A stretch of 64,000 nucleotides of DNA from Hydrangea macrophylla (lineage: Eukaryota; Streptophyta; Magnoliopsida; Cornales; Hydrangeaceae). The notes beneath the pieces were generated by a model. The model was not told the DNA's origin, searched no databases, and worked only from the letters and a program-made list of their open reading frames with translations. The stretch spans positions 108,471,691-108,535,690 of the forward strand of contig CM066984.1 of NCBI GenBank assembly GCA_033977485.1. Reading direction: 5' to 3'. A program made the translations under genes and the position numbers. Below are positions 54,403 through 64,000 of this stretch, piece by piece; position 1 is the first letter of the stretch, and each line of letters opens with the position of its first letter.

Positions 54403-54626
54403 AACGATCAATCTGTGGTGGGCCTTTTCATAAGTTCGATCCGCCTCGCCCGCGGGTGGCGATCCTTGCCGCCCGCTGGATACCACTATTAAAAAATCTT
54501 CGTTTTTTTCTTTACCTCTTTTACATAGTTTTCATGTCAGTTTGTTAGCCTTGAAGAAATACTACCAACCCAAGCATCTTTCTTTCTATTGTAATCCCCT
54601 TGTCTGGATTTAACAAGAGTCATAAT

Positions 54627-55519
54627 TGTTGGAAAATTGGACTTCAAATAACAAGTTTTATGTCAACTTTGGCTCCAATTTAAGGTGGGTCCCACACGTC
54701 TTTAGGGGCGGGATCACATTGAAATGCGTTCTCCTCCGTGAGGAGATGAACGCTGTATATTTACATGTTAAAATCCAATAAAGGATGAATGAGAAATTGT
54801 CATCCAAAGTGGCCCATGTGAAACATTGGTGAAGGAGGAAAAATGTGGGAAACCTTGGTTGTCCCACATAGGAAAAACATCAAAGTACTTAAGGGTATAT
54901 TTAAGAGGGAAACCAACTAAGGGTACCCACTTTTGTTAAGGGGGGAGGACCTAGGCCTTTGTGGGATTTATCCCACGCGCACCGCCGCCTACCGGCTGGG
55001 CTGGGGCACGGTCCGTGGTCCTGGGCTTGTTGACTATTCTTTTTTGGAGAAAATTCATTTGAATTTTCCTCCAGTTTTTTAACAGTCATGTCCTTCCAGT
55101 GATAAGGCCCTGTTTGGTTGTGTTGTTTTCGTACAATCACCACTCCAACAGTTGCAATGCTCTGTTTGGATGTGTTGATTCGTTTGGATGTGTTGATTCG
55201 TAAAGTCACCACTCCAACAGATGCAATGCTCTGTTTGGACGTGTTGATTCTAACAGTCACTACAATGTTTATATATACTCCTCTGATTTCATTTCATAAG
55301 CACGAAAAAATAATCTCTCTCTTTCACTGCATTGCATATCATAGTTGTTCGAGTATTATATAGTATTGTGTTCGCTGTATTCTGGAGATTGAAGTGCAAC
55401 TTCTGCAGAATTGAAAAATCCGTTCTATCTTGGGAGACGATTGTTCATCAACCTTGTGCACCGAGAGGGAGCAAATTCGTCTTAAGGAAACAGTTCGCTG
55501 GGCTCGAATTATGTCTCAA
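54627..55519 (+). mobile_element. Copia-like LTR nested in the TRIM-like element
   Basis: Starts TGTTGGAAAATTGG, a Ty1/copia LTR hallmark, and includes GTCCCACATAGGAAAA, a TATATTTAA box, TGTGGGATTTATCCCACGCG and CACCGAGAGGGAGCAAATTC. ATAAT at 54622-54626 recurs at 55520-55524, a possible 5-bp duplication, though the LTR would then end AA rather than CA. Two TGGACGTGTTGATTC-type words repeat at 55155-55250. Confidence 0.6.
54861..54904 (+). promoter_or_regulatory. USE-like element and TATA in the copia-like LTR
   Basis: GTCCCACATAG (54861-54871, one base off the USE) is followed after 24 bp by TATATTTAA (54896-54904). Spacing of 23-24 bp is what distinguishes Pol III from Pol II plant snRNA promoters. 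This lies in the usual LTR promoter region. Confidence 0.5.
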
Positions 55520-56765
55520 ATAATTGTTTCTATATTCTGTAACAGTGAGTTTAATTCAGTTTTCTGTTTTCATTTATTGTTTCCTTTGTTACCTGTTTAT
55601 ATTGGTTACACAAATTGCCTACTGTTTTTTTTTAGTATCAGTTTATATTGTTTATACAGATTACCTAGTAGGGACTACAATAAACACCACCAACGCTATT
55701 CCTCTTTTCTGTATTGTCAAAGAACGACATCAACCAAGGTTTAAAACTTCGAGAAGGCTTGGCTTAATTTTACCCCATGACCTAAACTTTGGTACATGGA
55801 GGTACTTTTTCATATTCAAAGCTTCAAGCTTGTAATCAAACGGCTTGATCGACTTGAATTTTTGCTCATGGATTTCAGGATTTGATCCATAAAGCCTTTG
55901 CTGGCCGAATAAAGCCGTATTTTTCTATAATACATACTGGTCCATTGAGGCCTATGGTATTTTTGTTGGTGATATCAAAGAATCAAGTGATAGTGACGAC
56001 TTTATCATTAATCAGTAATCAACATCAAACTTGCGAATAATTTTGTTTCAAAATCTTCACAAGTTTGAGGGAGAGTGTGGAGAATCATAATCAAGATAAG
56101 ATCAAAGGGTGAAGAAGACTTCAAGGAGAGAAGATAACGGATGATATCAATCCAGAAAATATGGACACAAATCAAGAGATATTTAATTGTGTCATATATA
56201 ATTCCAGCTTATTTGTGGGAGGTCCAAGGTTCGACTCTCCATCCCTATTTTGTTGTGCATATTTACACTTTGTTATTTGTCTTCACTATGATGGAGTTTG
56301 GTTTGTTTGCTCTCCACGTGCAAGTCGGGGTTGCACTAAAGGAGGGTGTTGAAGCTTGATATATATTGTTGGGCACATTCTCTAACAGCTTAAGTTTTTG
56401 GAGTAGTTGATAACTTAACAATTGTTTTTTAACTCTTTTCAAAACCCTCCGGTTATGTTCGTTTTGCGTGAATAAAGGGGTTGGGTGACCCCGGTAAAAG
56501 GGTGTAAAACATTTAGACACTGCTTGGTTCATGACTTTTTATTTTTTTTCTCACAAAATTTATGAATCAAACAAAACTTTAGACACAAAAACGGGGATAT
56601 GAAACTCACCACTCTAAAGTAACCAGTAAATTGTAACCACCAAAGGAATATAGAGTATCACCATCGAAAGTGTTAGAATATAAGTAGAATATTAATCTAG
56701 GTTCATCTATTGTTATACCTAATCACACTCCATGTCTATGTTCATTCTGTACTACTAGTCATACT

Positions 56766-57215
56766 CAAGAACGAATCTAGGAATCTAGTCTAAGGGGGCG
56801 AAAACATACGAGGTGAAAGAAATTTTTTTGGCGTTTACTTATATATTTTTGATAATAAGATAACTATGTAAGGAGAGAAAAATACAAACTATTTGAATCA
56901 ACAAGGTATGGAACAATTTGTAAACTAAATTCAGAATTTACATTTATAAATACACCAAACTTTTTAAAAAATTACATATACACATCAGTTTTTTTTTTTT
57001 TTTAAATTTTAATTCTAGTAATAATTTAGAAAAATATTTAGTTGGGGGGGGGGGGGGGAGAACATATATTTACGAATAATACTAGTATAATTAAGTGTTT
57101 TTTTTTTCAAATCCCCCCCCCCCCCCCCCTCGCCCCTGTATTTATGAATAATACTAGTATAATTAAGTGTTTTTTTTTTCAAATCACCGCCCCCCTCCTG
57201 CTAGATCCATCCTAG
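56766..57215. mobile_element. hAT element inside the TRIM 5' LTR
   Basis: Termini CAAGAACGAATCTAGG and (reverse complement) CTAGGATGGATCTAGC, with the perfect 8-bp duplication GTCATACT at 56758-56765 and 57216-57223. It contains a G15 run (57044-57058), a C17 run (57113-57129) and a tandem 73-bp repeat with AATACTAGTATAATTAAGTG. Confidence 0.88.
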
Positions 57216-57519
57216 GTCATACTACTCATTGTACTTCTCTCTTTCCCTCTCTAGGTCTCCTCACTAGCCTATATGAAGATGCATTATGTATGATTAAATA
57301 TACCATTCAATATAATACATTATTTATCTCTCACTTCTATCATGGTTTAGAGCTATAAGTTCCTAGACCTTGGCTACAACTCTATCGTATTCTGCCGCCA
57401 TCGACGGGTGACGATCATATCACCCGCTGAACCTTAGTCAAAATAAAAATCAACATTCCATTCTTTCCACTGCAATCCAACCAACCAAATAAGACCTTTA
57501 TCAAACTACCATTTCAACC

Positions 57520-57870
57520 TCATGGCTCTCTATCGGACCTCCCGATCATCCGAAGCTCTATCTCACCAATCATCTCAACCCTGGCCGGACCTCTACCTCA
57601 CCAACCGGCCACTCTATCGGTTGAATCTCTACCTCATCTACTCGGCCTCACTATTGGACCTCCCGATTGGCCAGATCTATACCTCACCAACCGGCCTATC
57701 TATCGGACCTCCCAATTGGCCAGATCTCAACCTTACCAACTAGCCTCTCTATTGGACCTCCCGATCGGCTAGATCTCTATCCATCTACTCGGCCTCTCCA
57801 TCGGTCCTCCCGATCGGCCGAATCTTAACCTCATCAACCCGGTCTCTATTGGACCTCTGATCGATCATAC
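57520..57870. repeat. Degenerate tandem repeat in the TRIM interior
   Basis: About six units built on CTCTATCGGACCTCCCGATCGGCC and CTCACCAACCGGCC, spaced about 45-60 bp. It sits between the primer-binding site and the purine tract, where gag would be. The frame at 57522-57743 is a product of the repeat. Confidence 0.75.
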
Positions 57871-58119
57871 AACTAGGCCTCTTCCTCTGACCGGCCACCA
57901 CTCCCTCAAGCACCCTCTATAATCGGACCATCAACCGCACCGTCTGACTCACTCCACTATTCTTCACAAAGGCTCTACCTCCAAGATGACTTCATGATTC
58001 AATTTCCAAACTCAAGTTGAATTTATTTTCCATCTTGAGTTTGAGGGGGCTGTTAGAATATGAGTAGAATATTAATCTAGGTTCATCCATTATTGCACTT
58101 TACCACACACTATGTGTAA

Positions 58120-58281
58120 AAACCAAGAATTTAATTAAGGGTATTTTGGTAATTTTGAATAAATGTGGCTTTGGATTTGGGACAGTGTATATAATTTTGG
58201 TACTTGTTGGTATCACTTTGGTATTTGTTTTAACACATGTGTGTGTATATATGTACATATTTGTGTTTATGTGTGTAGGGG
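58120..58281. mobile_element. LTR-like scrap
   Basis: Starts TGTAAAAACCAAGAATTTAA, an LTR-like beginning, and has TG/TA repeats. Cut by the gypsy LTR at 58282. Confidence 0.4.
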
Positions 58282-60354
58282 TGTCACACCCGTCTCGGAA
58301 AATGCATTCATTTTAAAATGCATATTTGAATTATGAGAATTATTAATGTTGATTAATAATTGAGGAATTGGTTAACCATAGTCAACCAAGGGTATCAAGT
58401 GAGGACACGGTGATTCGATATCCATTGAGGCATTTGTAAGAATTAAATGACATTTATGTGATTAAATGTTATTTAAAATATCTTGTATTTTATGGATAGT
58501 AATTTACATGTGTAGTATAAGTTTTGGTAGTTTTGATCTGGTCTTAGATCATTTTGAATACTGTAGTGAGAACGTGAGTGTCGCGTTGTATAAAAGGTAG
58601 GTTGTTTAGAGATTCCATGTAATTTAGTTTTCGTGCATAATTACGGACCCAAACGGAACTTAGACGAAAACTTTCGTAATTTATAGTTTTCACTCGTGAA
58701 GTCATAAAATGGACGTGTACGACGTTTCAGGGGATAATTAGAAGTTTAGAGAACTCGCGGGGAGTTAAACACGATTTCAAAAAGTTGTGCATATATATAG
58801 AAAACCATAAGATATTTTCATTAGTTATAATTTTCTAACCTAAATCAAGAGGAGGCCAAAAGGTGGATTTATTGCTTCAAGCTTCAAGACACAAATCGAC
58901 GAACTTCCGATCGTCAACTTTTCTCCAAATTTCATATTCGGACTCCTCGAGGTATTAACTACGTTTTGATGTCTATTAGGCCACGTTTGGAAAATTATTT
59001 CCGAAAAGCTAATTTTAAGAATTTGGGAAAAAAAACATGTGTATACTTGTAGGAATCGCTTGTAATCGAATATTCGACGTTTAATTGGTGTCCTAGTACT
59101 TTCCCTGAAGTATTAGAGATATAGCACGAGGTATGAATTCTCGACTTATGTTATATAGTCAATTTTGGATGCTTTAAATATCGAACATGATTTGTGATCC
59201 GGGCAAAATTCATATGGTAGTTAGGCCCGTTAATTTACTCGCGAATACGTATGAAAGCATGTTTGTATTATTATGTGAGTATGCTAAATGTCTATGTGGG
59301 TCAAAGGGGAGGTTATACAAATTCATGCCGGGGTTAAGCTTCTCGATGTTTGAGAATTTAGTAGCGACGGCTACTGTGCATGGTTTAGGAGAAGGCCCAG
59401 CTACGGCATCAATTCCATTACCGGGCGAACGCGTATCTCTCTCCCAAGCAACTATTTGTTGTTGTGATGATATTAAGGCATGAATTGTCATACATGCATT
59501 TGTCATAGAATTGTACACTCAACATATAGCTGAGCAGTGGAGACTTCCTCCATTGCAGGCGACATGAAGAAAGGGAAAAAGAAGCGAGAAGAGTGAGGCT
59601 AACGGGAATGTTGGGGATCACTTTTTTTTATATGTTTTTGTTTTTCATTCCAAATGTTGTAAAGTGAATTTTGAGAAGTTAGAACTATTAACTTCAACTT
59701 GGAAGGTTAGGAATGGTTTAGTAATGTTGTAATATGTCTCAAACCACTTTGGTTATGGCTGTAACAAATCCGAGCTTGTGGATTCTCATTTTGGGAATAC
59801 TTAACTTGTCATTTCGGATTTTGAATGGAGGTTATTAGTATTTATATGATTTGATCCCAACGAGCCCTTAACTTATTTCGTTAATGTTTTTAAAGCTTAG
59901 ACATACTGGCTAATATGTTTATATACCTTTGGTCAAGTTTCTGAATGATTGGAAATTGGTATGTTGAGTTTTGTCGTGTTTGTGACGTTTTAAAAAATAA
60001 AAAATAATAATAATAAAAAGGGAAAAAAAATAGGCAAAGTGGACTGCTTGTGAATAGTACTTTTACAAAGGAAGTACCTTTTTCGAAACATATTGAAATG
60101 TTCTATTTTGCTTCTAGGGTGCCTTTGGGGTCCCTAATAAAACTTTTATAGTTAATTTGAAATATAATTAACTTTTCCAATTGATACGAATTTTACGGAC
60201 TCATAGTTCAAAATTTTTTTTCTTCCAAAATGAACTTTGTTTAAAGAGTTTGTTTAAGTTTCTTTTCTGCTGCTAGAGTTATAGAATGAATTGGATAATC
60301 CTCGGTGGCGTGCCACGTGTCCTATTTCTGCCCATAGCGGGATGGGTCCTGACA
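58282..60354 (+). mobile_element. 5' LTR of a Ty3/gypsy chromovirus-like element
   Basis: 2,073 bp, TGTCACACCCGTC...GGGTCCTGACA (TG...CA). Followed after five bases by TGGTATCAAAGCTATAGG, an initiator-Met tRNA primer-binding site. The gag and pol remnants follow in the same direction; the rest lies past the window end. Long LTRs of this form are typical of Tekay/Del chromoviruses. Confidence 0.85.
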
Positions 60355-60359
60355 TTTAT

Positions 60360-60378
60360 TGGTATCAAAGCTATAGGT
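60360..60378 (+). other. Primer-binding site of the gypsy element
   Basis: TGGTATCAAAGCTATAGGT, matching the initiator-Met tRNA pattern TGGTATCAGAGC with small changes. Confidence 0.8.
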
Positions 60379-60610
60379 AATAAAACTGCGGGAACGTTCG
60401 ACGACAATTGGAGTGTTGAGTGTTTTGCCACATGTTCTAGATTGCATTCGTACATTGTTGAGATGTTGCTGCATCTGTATATTGTTGTACATACATGCTT
60501 ATGTTTATTGTCATACCTGCGTTGTGTTTATACAGTGAGATTAACAGGATTATACAATCATGAGTGACGATGACCGAGATCTGTCACCACATACACGTTG
60601 AATCAACCAA

Positions 60611-61606
60611 ATGGCAGAAATGATGGGAAACATAGGGGATATGATACGGAATTTAGTGGAGCAGCTACCTCCAACACCTCCATTTGAGGCAATACCAGTA
60701 GCTATACCTATACTCGAAGGTAGGGGTGGACAATCTGTGTCAGAACAATTTACAAGGAAGAAGCCAACAAAGTTTCACGGAACTTCTGATATGAAGCTAG
60801 CAGAGCATTGGGCCATGGATATGGAAAGGATTTTTAGATCGATTCCGATGTCTGATACGTTGAAGATTGAGAACGTGAGTGATATACTTAGAGATGAGGC
60901 CCATAATTGGTGGGTGAATGTTCTAGAACATGGAGCACCGATAACTTGGGAAGGATTCAAAGCGGAGTTTAATCGCAGATTCTTTCCAAGGGCTACGCTC
61001 AATGCGAAGAAGAGGGAATTTGATAACCTTCGACAGGGGGATATGACTGTAACTAAGTACACTTCAAGGTACATCGCCTTGTTGAGATTTGGAAAAGGGT
61101 CTGTGTTGACAGAGGAAGATAGAGCAAGGAAGTTCGAGGATGGATTGAGAGAGAACATCCGCCTGATGGTGGAGACCTATGAACATTCAACTGTTGCCGC
61201 AGTACAACAAACGGCACTTGTAGCTGAAAGTGGGATGGAGAGATCGAGACAGAATCAGCCTGGAAAGCGAGGTAATGAGGGTAGTGACCGGAACCAGGGA
61301 GGACCATTCAAGAGGCCATTTGCACGGGGCTGGGGCTCTAGTTTCAGTGGACCCAGAAGGCCATTAGTTAGCATACCATTGTGTCCATTCTGCAATCGAC
61401 CACACACTGGCTGATGCTTTATGGCTAACTTTCAAACCAAAACTCAAGGAATGGGTAGTGCGAGTTTCACACCCGATTCACAAATCAAATGCTTTGATTG
61501 TGGTACACCCGGGCATAGAGTGAAGGATTGTCCGAGGAAGCGACCCCAACAAGGAGTAAGCTCTATGGCTTCTAGCGGTTCGAAGCCTAGGCAGTTGATT
61601 CGTGTC
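60611..61606 (+). pseudogene. gag of the Ty3/gypsy element, broken by one stop
   Basis: The frame codes for a retrotransposon capsid: KKPTKFHGTSDMKLAEHWAM, DEAHNWWVNVLEHG, WEGFKAEFNRRFFP and EFDNLRQGDMTVTKYTSRY are typical. A TGA at 61412-61414 interrupts the frame, which continues without shift to the zinc knuckle CFDCGTPGHRVKDC (about 61492). At 61607 a solo LTR splits the gene. The gag would form the particle for reverse transcription; this copy is inactive. Confidence 0.85.
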
Positions 61607-63053
61607 TGATATTACATTCTTAACATCATGATTTTATTCCTATTGGACACGAATTATTACTTAAACCGGAGAGTTAATGGATAATTTGTGCTTCTGATTG
61701 CTCTTGTTGTTACTCTCTTTGAGCTAATAAAGATCTCTTTCTTGTAGGTTATACAAGCTTGGGTGAAGTGAAATCCAACCCTTGTAGCATCCACGGAGTA
61801 AAAGAGGGGCAAAGAAGAGATTTCATAAAGCCGGCTCGATCCGCCCTTTAGAGGGGATCGATCCGTTTGTTCTTTTTAAACTTACTATCAGATTCGAAAA
61901 GAGCGGATCGATCCGCTATTTTGAGGGGATCGATCCGCGATCTTCTTGTGTCATTCTGCGACAATGATCCCGAGATGGATCGATCTGGATAAAAGAGCGG
62001 ATCGATCCGCATTTTCTCGAGAAGCTAGTAAATGCCCATATTAAAGGCGGATCGATCCGCCGTTTGTAAAGGGATCGATCCACTTCTGCTGAAGTTCTCC
62101 TCTTCTTTTTACAACTTTGCCATTTTGTGTATGTAGTATATATAGTAAGAGATAAGTTTTATTTAGGGTTAGCTTTTATTTTTCTTGTATTCCTAGGTTG
62201 TAAACTCTCCCTCTCTCTAATCCCCTCATCTCTCTCCACCATTACTCCTCAACTACCTGTCATCTACTTTCATTTAGTGTTAGAGAGAGAAGAGTGGGTT
62301 TGTATTGAATACTTTGAAGCTTTTTGTTGAATAACATCTTGGGATTTTTATGGCATTCATTATGGGTTACTTTAGTTGGTATACTTTCTACTCCCCTCTC
62401 TTTAATATTGTTGTCATTATGATTATGAGTGGCTAAGTCATGTAGGTTGGGGATCATAAACCCACCATTGGACCCAAGTGTGTTTTATTGTAGGACTTTC
62501 ACATTTTGTAGCATTTCTAGAGTTCATGGGTGTATGGTTTGATGTCTTGAGACCCCACCTGCAATGTCAAGCATTGGAAGTTGTTAAATCTCTAAACTCT
62601 AACCACATACCTATGTATTGCATTAAAACATCTATCTAGCATGTTGGTTGACTACCACATGTTTGATAGTTTATCACAATGGAATTTTCTACTCTAGAAT
62701 GTGCTACAAGTATGAGAGCCATGTGTTGTTTGGTCCAAGGTGGGGGAATGCTCCCCAACCTCAATTTCTCCATTTACAAAACTCCAAATTTTTAATTAAA
62801 CTTAGGCCTTAGCTTTGTTCAAATTTACTTCACATTTTCTAAATAGTCATTGCAGTATAAGTTAACACAAATTGAATCAAATCCAAAGTTGAAAAGACTC
62901 AATTTTATTTCTTAGTTTGGTAATTTCTTCTCGCATGATAATTGGTCTTTAAGCGCCCACCAAGCATTGTTGCATTCCAATCCCTGTGGACTCGACACCC
63001 TATTTCCATTGTACTACGTTTTAAAAGGGTTAACTAAGAACTTGATTTTGACA
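61607..63053 (+). mobile_element. Solo LTR inserted in the gypsy gag-pol
   Basis: TGATATTACA...GATTTTGACA, 1,447 bp, flanked by GTGTC (61602-61606) and GCATC (63054-63058), 3 of 5 matching. Dropping it plus one pentamer leaves the gypsy reading frame in phase, supporting the borders. It contains a GGATCGATCCGC array (61835-62090) and ends with CCCTGTGGACTCGACACCC, a phrase common near gypsy LTR ends. Confidence 0.75.
61835..62090. repeat. GGATCGATCCGC palindrome array
   Basis: About eight GGATCGATCC words, mostly with CGC or GCG on one side, arranged in pairs about 15-25 bp apart and repeated every 50-60 bp. ATCGAT is self-complementary. Confidence 0.85.
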
Positions 63054-63058
63054 GCATC

Positions 63059-64000
63059 AGCAGTCTCGGTGGGAGGCAAGGGACCGAGCAGCGAGAAGGT
63101 AGATCATTCCAGATGAACCCAGGGGATGTGGCTGCTACGGAGACGGTGGTCTCAGGTATGGTGCTTATATGTTCGCATCTAGCACGCATACTAGTTGATT
63201 CATGATCTATACATTCATTCGTATTGCATGATTTTGTTGAACATTTGAACGTTAAATCGGCACCATTAGGTTATGAACTATCTGTTGCTTTACAACTTAG
63301 CAAGCCGATAGTAACATCCACGATATACAAGAACTATGAAATCAAATTAGGCGGGAAGTTGATGACCGTAAATCTTATACCGCTTGTCGTGAACCATTTT
63401 GACATCATTTTAGGAATGGATTGGTTTTCCCTTAACCAAGCCACGATAGATTATGAACGGATAGAAGTCAATTTTTGATCACCGATGCACGGAGACTTTA
63501 ATTTCCAAGGGAGTGGGGTTACACCGCCATCGTATTTGATTTCGGCTATCCGAGCGGGTAATTTGTTGAGAAAAGGATGTTAAGGGTTTCTGTATTCAGT
63601 GATTGACACGACAGCGACTAACTTGAAAGTAGAAGACATTCCGATAGTGTGGGAATATCCAGATGTATTTCCAGATGACTTACCAGATGTTCTGATTGAG
63701 AAGGAGATTGAGTTCCCCATGGAGTTAATGCCAGACTCAAGATCAGTGTCAAAAGCACCGTATCGAATGGCACCAGTAGAGTTAAAAAGAACTAAAAGTG
63801 CAACTATAAGAACTACTCGACAAAGGTTTCATTCGACCTAGCATATCACCGTGGGGAGCTCCTGTGTTGTTTGTAAAGAAGAAAGATGGTTCAATGCGCA
63901 TGTGTGTTGACTACCGGGAATTGAATAAATTGACAATCAAGAACAAGTATCCGTTGCCTAGAATCGATGATCTATTTGATCAACTCCATGGAGCACAAGT
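63059..64000 (+). pseudogene. pol (protease and start of RT) of the Ty3/gypsy element
   Basis: The protease region shows HLARILVDS then a stop at the glycine of the catalytic Asp-Ser-Gly, then THSF-like and VVNHFDIILGMDW. A second TGA lies at 63476. Upstream of RT, MAPVELK is followed by one extra A in the A5 run (63785-63789), shifting the frame, and a TAA near 63808. RT then reads [29 protein letters not shown] and [14 protein letters not shown] to the window end. The element is dead in this copy. Confidence 0.85.

Larger units (their letters stand above)
54290..56420 (+). mobile_element. TRIM-like element with very short LTRs
   Basis: The 5' LTR (54290-54389) and 3' LTR (56347-56420) share ATATATATTGTTGGG, TTCTCTAACAGCTTAAG or its variant, TTTTTGGAGTA and GATAACTTAACA. 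The 5' LTR is followed by TGGTATCAGAGCC, the initiator-Met tRNA binding site, and the 3' LTR is preceded by the purine run AAAGGAGGG. Odd: the 5' LTR contains a second TTAACATGGTATTAGAGCC, so the binding site is duplicated. The 1.9-kb interior holds a copia-like LTR (54627) and no gag or pol. Confidence 0.75.
56671..58119 (+). mobile_element. Copia-type TRIM element with truncated 3' LTR
   Basis: The 5' LTR (56671-57342, about 214 bp without its hAT insert) and the 3' LTR (from 58051) share TGTTAGAATATRAGTAGAAT and TTAATCTAGGTTCATCYATT. TGGTTTAGAGC follows the 5' LTR (57343-57353) and the purine tract TTGAGTTTGAGGGGGC precedes the 3' LTR. The interior has no gag or pol, only a degenerate tandem repeat. 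The 3' LTR breaks off after about 65 bp. Confidence 0.8.

Noticed and set aside
60775..61307. Minus-strand frames of 127 and 84 codons
   Set aside because: They overlap the gag coding sequence in antisense and show no motifs.

Overview
The window is plant nuclear DNA, very probably from a eudicot. It is AT-rich, its genes have GT-AG introns, one P450 belongs to the plant CYP716 family, a U4 snRNA gene has the plant USE/TATA promoter, and most of the rest is nested plant transposable elements. I cannot name the species.

Three intact-looking protein genes and one RNA gene stand out. (1) A three-exon CYP716-type cytochrome P450 on + (3757-12388, 492 codons); its first intron of about 6.5 kb is filled with transposons. 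(2) A U4 spliceosomal snRNA gene on - (about 32690-32832) with upstream element and TATA box. (3) A four-exon UPF0548/DUF1990 gene on + (43669-44957, 204 codons). (4) A five-exon GDSL esterase/lipase gene on - (45610-51652, 366 codons), convergent with the DUF1990 gene. All splice joins were worked out by hand and every one keeps phase.

Layout: 1-3.7 kb is AT-rich spacer with MITEs, ending in two nested MITEs just upstream of the P450 TATA box. 3.7-12.4 kb is the P450. 13-32 kb is a pile of nested LTR-retrotransposon remains: six solo LTRs or LTR-like inserts, most with matching 5-bp duplications, an Athila-like gag scrap and a hAT insertion. 32.3-39.2 kb holds the U4 gene, two hAT-type elements, a short LTR element nested in one of them, and MITEs. 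39.7-43.3 kb is a block of nested terminal-inverted-repeat elements, one carrying a fragment that looks like an ICE1/SCREAM bHLH gene. 43.6-51.7 kb holds the DUF1990 and GDSL genes, the latter with MITEs in all four introns. 54-58 kb has two short-LTR (TRIM-like) elements. 58.3 kb to the end is the 5' part of a decayed Ty3/gypsy chromovirus-like element whose gag is split by a solo LTR.

The most unusual signal is a snRNA-type promoter module: an 11-bp USE followed by a TATA box at the spacing seen in the true U4 gene. It occurs inside two copies of a hAT-type non-autonomous element and, with the shorter 24-bp spacing known from Pol III snRNA genes, in a copia-like LTR. A second theme is arrays of short self-complementary motifs, different in sequence in each element family, in several LTRs and in PIF/Harbinger MITEs.
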